Positions 39,444 through 42,909 of a DNA stretch of 42,909 bases are shown piece after piece. A program made the position numbers and the translations under genes. How positions within the stretch are numbered: position 1 is the stretch's first letter; each line of letters begins with the position of its first letter. The DNA is from a virus, in IMG/VR virus record IMGVR_UViG_3300020179_000061, positions 1-42,909 of that record. One strand, 5' to 3'. The notes below the pieces were generated by a model. The model did no database searches. It had not been told where the DNA came from and was given only the letters and a program-made list of their open reading frames with translations.

Positions 39444-39471
39444 ATTATAATATAAAGCAACCTAAAGTCAA
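39444..39471 (-). promoter_or_regulatory. Sigma70-type promoter TTGACT-16-TATAAT for hesB
   Basis: On the minus strand TTGACT (39471-39466), 16 bp and TATAAT (39449-39444) end 6 bp before the hesB ATG (39437). Transcription should begin at the A of ATG, so the message would be leaderless. The -35 sequence is the same as in the mazG operon promoter. Confidence 0.8.
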
Positions 39472-39479
39472 GTAATAGA

Positions 39480-39839
39480 TTATTTGTTTAGTGCTTTTTT
39501 AGCCATTTTACTTACTGTGTCTTTACTACTTTCGCTTGACTGAGGTTCAGGAGGTGGTTGCTCTTTATTTCCTCTAAACACTACCTCACCATTTTGAATA
39601 TTTAATATACTTTTCTTAAATGGGTTTTTATCACTAGAAACCATTTTTAAAACATCTTTTTCAGTAAGTGTATAGTTTGAATCGCTTTGCTGTAAATAAT
39701 TATTAATCCATTTAGTAAGTTGATATAATGACCAATTAGATTTTAGTTGTTGTTGATTACGCAAATCTTCAAGACGGCCAGCTGCAACTAAAATCGCATT
39801 AACCTCATCATTTTGATTTTCAAACTCAAAGAGATACAT
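39480..39839 (-). CDS. Conserved small phage protein, 119 aa, unknown
   Basis: The N-terminal two-thirds is probably helical (VNAILVAAGRLEDLRNQQQL, WSLYQLTKWINNYLQQSD) with TLTEKDVLKMVSS and NPFKKSILNIQNGEVVF. The tail is polar, with a Pro/Ser linker and a Lys-rich end. I recall similar proteins in marine T4-like phages but no function. It starts three bases after the stop of the 222-residue gene, so the two are co-translated. Confidence 0.72.
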   Translation of the reverse strand: MYLFEFENQNDEVNAILVAAGRLEDLRNQQQLKSNWSLYQLTKWINNYLQQSDSNYTLTEKDVLKMVSSDKNPFKKSILNIQNGEVVFRGNKEQPPPEPQSSESSKDTVSKMAKKALNK

Positions 39840-39842
39840 TTA

Positions 39843-40511
39843 TTATCTCTTTGCGCGGCCAACTGCTCCAACTGGTTCTTCTGGTTCTTCAACTGGGGCT
39901 TTATCAGGTGCTGCTGGTTCAGTAGTAGCAACTACATCTGTAACTGCCATTTCTTCGCCGCCGCTTGCAGGCGTAAATTCGCCATCTGTTTGTTGTCCTG
40001 TTAAAGCATTTAATGCTTCATTTAATGTTGAGCGTGTTTGGCTTAATGTTTGATTTAGTTGTGTCAAAGCACTGCTTGCTGCTTGGTTGTATGTGTTTGC
40101 TTCATTTACTCCAACTTCGCTTTGCATACTGTCAACTAATGCTGGTAATTCTTTAACCAACATATCGTTACATTGTTCTACCATTTTTTGAACTTTATCA
40201 ACTATTTCTTGAGCCGCAAGTGTCACAGTTGCCTGTTCTACTGCTTGATTTTCTATAATTATTGAAGAATTAGAAAATGTTTTATAATGCTGTGTTAGGG
40301 CTTCAGCAATCATTAATGCCTTTAGATAGGATGAATTGTTATGTGAATCATATGAAGCCTTCTTTTTAGTTTCTTCAATAACATTCATAAATTGAACTAG
40401 CATTTTTCTAGTTTGTATTTTATTAAACTTGCTTACATCTAAGTCATAGTTAAAGTTATTTTTTAGTGCTGATACGGCAACGTCCGTATTATCAAAATGT
40501 TCTAGTTTCAT
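39843..40511 (-). CDS. Conserved helical protein with acidic Pro-rich tail, 222 aa
   Basis: I start at the ATG at 40511 (MKLEHFDNTDVAVSALKNNF), which has an AGGA ribosome-binding site. The in-frame ATG at 40544 overlaps the late box. Residues about 30-70 (NKIQTRKMLVQFMNVIEETK, SSYLKALMIAEALTQHY) and 85-165 are long helices of coiled-coil character. The last ~50 residues are Pro, Glu and Ala rich and end in a basic GRAKR. Similar proteins occur in marine T4-like phages. A scaffold or core-like role would fit the helices, but this is not supported by a known family. Confidence 0.72.
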   Translation of the reverse strand: MKLEHFDNTDVAVSALKNNFNYDLDVSKFNKIQTRKMLVQFMNVIEETKKKASYDSHNNSSYLKALMIAEALTQHYKTFSNSSIIIENQAVEQATVTLAAQEIVDKVQKMVEQCNDMLVKELPALVDSMQSEVGVNEANTYNQAASSALTQLNQTLSQTRSTLNEALNALTGQQTDGEFTPASGGEEMAVTDVVATTEPAAPDKAPVEEPEEPVGAVGRAKR

Positions 40512-40530
40512 GGTATTACATCCTATAGTG

Positions 40531-40538
40531 TATTTATC
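40531..40538 (-). promoter_or_regulatory. T4-late-like promoter box GATAAATA
   Basis: The box reads GATAAATA on the minus strand, 19 bp before the ATG at 40511. It decides against the in-frame ATG at 40544. Confidence 0.75.
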
Positions 40539-40555
40539 ATCCAAATAAAAAATTA

Positions 40556-40999
40556 TTAATGAGTTGTGTATTCTTTAAATGTCTTGTTCTGCCAATATTT
40601 ACTATATTCAACGTAAAGATTCATGGCTTTTTGTGCAGTTTTACGTCTAATTTTATCTTCAGATAGTTTGGCTAAATGCACATATCTATTCTCAATATTT
40701 CTATCAACAAGTCGTTTATGATTAGTAATAGTAGCACTTAAACTATCCAATGTTTCATCTAGTTCTACGATTTTATTTAAATCTTTATGCTTATTATTTT
40801 TATGAAATACACACCAAGTCACTGCATATTTAAGTTGTCCAAACTTTATAATGATAGTCGGATCTTTTATCCATTGTACAGTATATAGTCCTTTGGAGTC
40901 TTTCGTTATTTGATATTGTCCAAAAAGGTGGTAACTGCCATCATCTTGTTTAAGGACTAGTAAGTCTTTAATCTTTTTTGATAAATCAATATGATTCAT
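40556..40999 (-). CDS. Conserved unknown phage protein, 147 aa
   Basis: The N-terminal part looks like a small beta domain (DGSYHLFGQYQITKDSKGLY, TIIIKFGQLKYAVTWCVFH). The C-terminal half is helical (LDETLDSLSATITNHKRLVD, AQKAMNLYVEYSKYWQNK). I recall the CVFHKNNK and KYWQ features from conserved marine phage proteins of unknown role. The ATG follows the upstream stop by one base, so it is coupled to the 139-residue gene. Confidence 0.72.
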   Translation of the reverse strand: MNHIDLSKKIKDLLVLKQDDGSYHLFGQYQITKDSKGLYTVQWIKDPTIIIKFGQLKYAVTWCVFHKNNKHKDLNKIVELDETLDSLSATITNHKRLVDRNIENRYVHLAKLSEDKIRRKTAQKAMNLYVEYSKYWQNKTFKEYTTH

Positions 41000-41000
41000 A

Positions 41001-41420
41001 TTAATATTTAATAAAATGTATATTTTTTATAGGTTTTTCTATGCTTAAGTAAGGTTTTAATCTTAAATCTTCTGTACCACATATAAGCATAGGCACAGTT
41101 TTTACATCCTCCTTAAGATATGCTAATTCATCGTTGCCATCACTAAACACTGCGATACTACGTATCTCAAAATCAAACATCCAACAACTTGTAACATCCA
41201 TATCAAAATAATTTACTGAAATATCAATATATTTCGGCACAGATATATTTTCAGGCTGACTACGCAAAGATATAGATTGTATTATAGTATCAAAGTTTAT
41301 TTGTGTGTTACGTTTATGAACCCAGTCTTTATAATCTATACCCTCAGGCGGTTTAGCCCTATTAGGAATTCCAGTCTGCGTAATATCAAACAGTGTATAA
41401 CAAGCAATTTTATCGCTCAT
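41001..41420 (-). CDS. Conserved unknown phage protein, 139 aa
   Basis: It opens with KIACYTLFDITQTGI, and residues about 30-60 contain WVHKRNTQINFDTIIQSISLRSQPENIS, a pattern I recall in conserved hypothetical proteins of T4-like aquatic phages. The rest is beta-rich (CWMFDFEIRSIAVFSDG, VPMLICGTEDLRLKPYLSI). No catalytic motif is recognisable. A GAGG sequence touches the ATG directly, closer than usual, and a late-like box (41425-41432) lies 4 bp upstream, behind the terminator of the 122-residue gene. Confidence 0.72.
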   Translation of the reverse strand: MSDKIACYTLFDITQTGIPNRAKPPEGIDYKDWVHKRNTQINFDTIIQSISLRSQPENISVPKYIDISVNYFDMDVTSCWMFDFEIRSIAVFSDGNDELAYLKEDVKTVPMLICGTEDLRLKPYLSIEKPIKNIHFIKY

Positions 41421-41424
41421 CCTC

Positions 41425-41432
41425 TATTTACA
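41425..41432 (-). promoter_or_regulatory. Late-like box TGTAAATA next to a start codon
   Basis: TGTAAATA on the minus strand lies 4 bp before the ATG at 41420 and directly follows the terminator at 41437-41468. Confidence 0.45.
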
Positions 41433-41436
41433 AACA

Positions 41437-41468
41437 TAAAAAAGCCCGGGAATTTTAGTTCCCGGGCT
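41437..41468 (-). terminator. Strong rho-independent terminator
   Basis: On the minus strand a 10-bp stem (AGCCCGGGAA with TTCCCGGGCT, 6-nt loop) is followed by TTTTTTAT. It ends the single-gene unit of the 122-residue protein. Confidence 0.93.
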
Positions 41469-41494
41469 CTATGTCGCATAACTTTAACTAATTA

Positions 41495-41863
41495 TTAGTT
41501 AGTGAAAGTTGCTGAGGCTGCTACTGTTACTGCTGCTGGGGCAACTGCGTCTACTGCTGTTTTTAGAGTAGCTGCTGTATATGCTCCAGTTGGATACAAT
41601 GCTAGTGCGATTGTGTCGTTAGCTGCATCAGTATATTCATAAATCATAACTGTTGAAATCTGTTGAACAGTTTGCATGATTGTGTTTACTTCTGTACCAG
41701 TCAATGCGCCGTCTGCTGTGATTGTGAAAAAATCAAGCTTTGGGCCTTGTGGCTGTACAGTAAGTGCTGAACTGACTGCGTTTACACCTGAATTTGTGTA
41801 TGAGTTTGCATCTAAGTGAAATACTGGTTTTAAGTCGCCAGAGACTCTAGTGAATTGTGCCAT
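41495..41863 (-). CDS. Small probable virion protein, 122 aa, single-gene late unit
   Basis: The protein is rich in Ala, Thr and Val with little charge (DLKPVFHLDANSYTNSGVNA, LDFFTITADGALTGTEVN, TVMIYEYTDAANDTIALAL). This suggests a compact alpha/beta virion or decoration protein. It has the same promoter box (ACTAAATA) and ribosome-binding site (GGAGA) as the abundant tail tube gene, a leader hairpin, and a strong terminator of its own. This suggests it is made in large amounts. No family with a known role is recognised. Confidence 0.75.
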   Translation of the reverse strand: MAQFTRVSGDLKPVFHLDANSYTNSGVNAVSSALTVQPQGPKLDFFTITADGALTGTEVNTIMQTVQQISTVMIYEYTDAANDTIALALYPTGAYTAATLKTAVDAVAPAAVTVAASATFTN

Positions 41864-41880
41864 TTTTTAAATCTCCATGT

Positions 41881-41902
41881 TGTTTGACCTTCAAAGAGGT
41901 CT
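41881..41902 (-). promoter_or_regulatory. Leader hairpin of the 122-aa gene
   Basis: GACCT and AGGTC pair around a 6-nt loop in the leader between the late box and the ribosome-binding site. It may protect the 5' end; the stem is only 5 bp. Confidence 0.4.
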
Positions 41903-41907
41903 ACTAT

Positions 41908-41915
41908 TATTTAGT
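41908..41915 (-). promoter_or_regulatory. Late-like promoter box ACTAAATA
   Basis: ACTAAATA on the minus strand lies 44 bp before the ATG at 41863, the same box variant as for gp19. Confidence 0.7.
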
Positions 41916-41955
41916 CCATTTACTAAAATACATGGATTTGGACAGACTTTTTAAC

Positions 41956-42204
41956 TTATTCTTGTGTACCTAAAGCCTGTCTTATTTGTGCTTTTTGTTG
42001 CTGTGGTAGATTTTTAACAATATTAATAAGTTTGTCAACTTTCTGTATACGTGGTGTTTGAGAGGTAACTGCTGGACTTGTAGACGCAGAAGGTTGAGTT
42101 GAAGTTTTTGCTGCTGTTTTCTTTAAACCAGCTGCTGTTTTTAGTGAGGTTGGACTTACTTCATCCAACTCTTTACTTTCATTAATAATTTCATGCATTC
42201 TCAT
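41956..42204 (-). CDS. Small conserved basic protein, 82 aa, unknown
   Basis: The N-terminus MRMHEIINESKELDEVSP is a short acidic helix of a kind seen in many small aquatic T4-like phage proteins, where related KXHEII starts are followed by varied tails. A Ser/Thr/Pro linker leads to a helix (VDKLINIVKNLPQQQKAQIR). Either ATG 42204 or ATG 42198 may be used. No function is known; the shared N-terminus could be a sorting or binding tag. Confidence 0.65.
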   Translation of the reverse strand: MRMHEIINESKELDEVSPTSLKTAAGLKKTAAKTSTQPSASTSPAVTSQTPRIQKVDKLINIVKNLPQQQKAQIRQALGTQE

Positions 42205-42208
42205 ATTA

Positions 42209-42460
42209 TTATTTATCTATTTGTTTGTTTTTTTTAACAGATTTTGCGAATCGACTAGGCTCTCTATTTTTAATAGAACTTAGTAACTTCTTTTCAAATA
42301 ATTCTGCTGTTTCGGTATTATAGTGGCGCTCCATTAATTTAATTAAATTAATAGCACTAGTAATAATATTAGTGCCGCGACTTTCGACAATATGTGGAAT
42401 ATCACGGTTTAAAGATATGGAGTCTAATTCCTCTAAGAGGCTTTTAGTTCTTTTTTGCAT
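42209..42460 (-). CDS. Small conserved basic protein, 83 aa, unknown
   Basis: The sequence is mostly helical (TKSLLEELDSISLNRDIPHI, TSAINLIKLMERHYNTETAE) with a Lys-rich tail that may bind nucleic acid. It lies directly downstream of the helicase gene, with an AAGG ribosome-binding site and its own late box (42477-42484). Its stop codon overlaps the box of the next gene. No family function is recognised. Confidence 0.7.
   Translation of the reverse strand: MQKRTKSLLEELDSISLNRDIPHIVESRGTNIITSAINLIKLMERHYNTETAELFEKKLLSSIKNREPSRFAKSVKKNKQIDK
42210..42217 (-). promoter_or_regulatory. T4-late-like box GATAAATA
   Basis: The box overlaps the stop codon of the 83-residue gene and lies 5 bp before ATG 42204 (11 bp before ATG 42198). 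Confidence 0.6.
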
Positions 42461-42476
42461 ATAGATACCTTTCTAA

Positions 42477-42484
42477 TATTTATC
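42477..42484 (-). promoter_or_regulatory. T4-late-like promoter box GATAAATA
   Basis: The box reads GATAAATA on the minus strand, 16 bp before the ATG at 42460, in the gap after the helicase stop at 42497. Confidence 0.72.
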
Positions 42485-42496
42485 TTGTAAAGGTGT

Positions 42497-42909
42497 CTAT
42501 TGTCCTAAATCTCTTAATAATGACTTTAGTTTAGAAGCCCCTATATTTGCTGATACTTTGCTTGATTCTTCTGATATTGTATTAGCAGTAATCTGTGAGG
42601 TGTTCTTAATTTGTGCTAATAATTCACTACCTGTAGTCTGCGGTTTTGGGTCATTTAGATGATTGTTATCAGTAATACGTAGTGTTTCAACATCAAACGC
42701 AAGTTCAATCTTCTGACCTACACCCGAACTACTACGTGTTTTCATCAACTGTATCTGATAAAGTCCACGCTCACGCATACTGCGACTTGTAAATATACCA
42801 AACACATTATCCGCAGTATTGATCTTACTGATACCACCTGCTATATGACTATGATCAAATTCGATTTCTTCAACTGCACTACGATTTAACTGACTAGCCG
42901 TTACAAACA
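42497..42909 (-). CDS. gp41: Replicative DNA helicase (gp41/DnaB-like), C-terminal part
   Basis: The minus frame is open to the right edge, so only the last ~136 residues are seen. They begin VTASQLNRSAVEEIEFDHSH and continue IAGGISKINTADNVFGIFTSRSMRERG and LMKTRSSSGVGQKIELAF. The SQLNR segment is the DnaB-family motif H3. The TRSSSGVG loop with basic residues fits the motif H4 region of T4 gp41-like helicases in aquatic phages. The enzyme is the hexameric 5'-3' fork helicase. The tail after DVETLRITD is polar. A GTG at 42805 is internal, not the start. N-terminal and Walker motifs lie outside the window. Confidence 0.85.
   Translation of the reverse strand, partial: FVTASQLNRSAVEEIEFDHSHIAGGISKINTADNVFGIFTSRSMRERGLYQIQLMKTRSSSGVGQKIELAFDVETLRITDNNHLNDPKPQTTGSELLAQIKNTSQITANTISEESSKVSANIGASKLKSLLRDLGQ

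Noticed and set aside
40512-40544. Upstream ATG for the helical 222-residue protein
   Set aside because: The ATG overlaps the GATAAATA box, so a late transcript would not contain it; the ATG at 40511 has an AGGA site.
41005-41012. ATTAAATA before the 147-residue gene as a late promoter
   Set aside because: It is made of the last codons and stop of the upstream gene; the one-base gap indicates simple co-translation.
42497-42805. Stand-alone 102-residue gene starting at GTG 42805
   Set aside because: The frame continues upstream to the window edge with helicase sequence including SQLNR, so it is an internal codon.

Overview
The window is a contiguous piece of a T4-like (myovirus) phage genome. 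It is AT-rich, almost entirely coding, and mostly on the minus strand. The T4-type parts recognisable by protein similarity are a contractile tail sheath (gp18) and tube (gp19), neck and sheath-completion proteins (gp13-, gp14- and gp15-like), head-completion protein gp4, the small terminase subunit (gp16-like), a dNMP kinase, and the C-terminus of a gp41-type replicative helicase. Auxiliary genes (HesB/IscA-type protein, MazG, NUDIX hydrolase, SGNH-like hydrolase) and very long repeat-built fibres suggest an aquatic relative of the cyanophage and pelagiphage T4-like groups. The host cannot be fixed from this window: no host-derived gene or tRNA is visible. The portal, large terminase and major capsid genes lie outside it.

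Layout. 1-11208: four consecutive minus-strand tail-fibre genes, the first running off the left edge. 11300-17787: a low-complexity virion-like protein, a conserved unknown, gp16-like terminase, gp4, a small unknown, a tube-like 473-residue protein and gp19. 17854-21522: a greatly enlarged sheath protein. 21615-22696: a plus-strand HNH/zinc-ribbon gene converging on dNMP kinase. 22697-24810: an unknown 429-residue protein and the gp13-like neck protein. 24856-27394: a compact operon (unknown 376 aa, unknown 66 aa, MazG, SGNH-like hydrolase) behind a sigma70-type promoter. 27480-31034: the only long plus-strand block (gp14-like, gp15, NUDIX), ended by a strong terminator. 31055-38419: coiled-coil membrane protein, two small virion-like proteins and a giant collagen-like fibre. 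38428-39471: PD-(D/E)XK nuclease and HesB behind a second sigma70-type promoter. 39480-42484: small conserved unknowns. 42497-42909: helicase C-terminus, cut by the right edge.

Regulation. Two promoter classes are visible. One is a T4-late-like box, NNTAAATA (usually GATAAATA), in front of most structural genes, often overlapping the stop codon of the previous gene and sometimes only 4-6 bp from the start codon. The other is a sigma70-type promoter (TTGACT, 16-17 bp, TATAAT) in front of the two nucleotide/repair/auxiliary operons. Several boundaries have the order terminator hairpin, late box, next gene.

The fibre genes take up about 39% of the window. They share N-terminal, internal and C-terminal modules and carry tandem repeats of 102, 66 and 51 bp plus Gly-X-Thr collagen-like tracts, which suggests that adhesins evolve by module exchange and repeat-number change. 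No stretch above 300 bp lacks a gene, and I see no tRNA, rRNA, CRISPR array, insertion sequence or reverse transcriptase.
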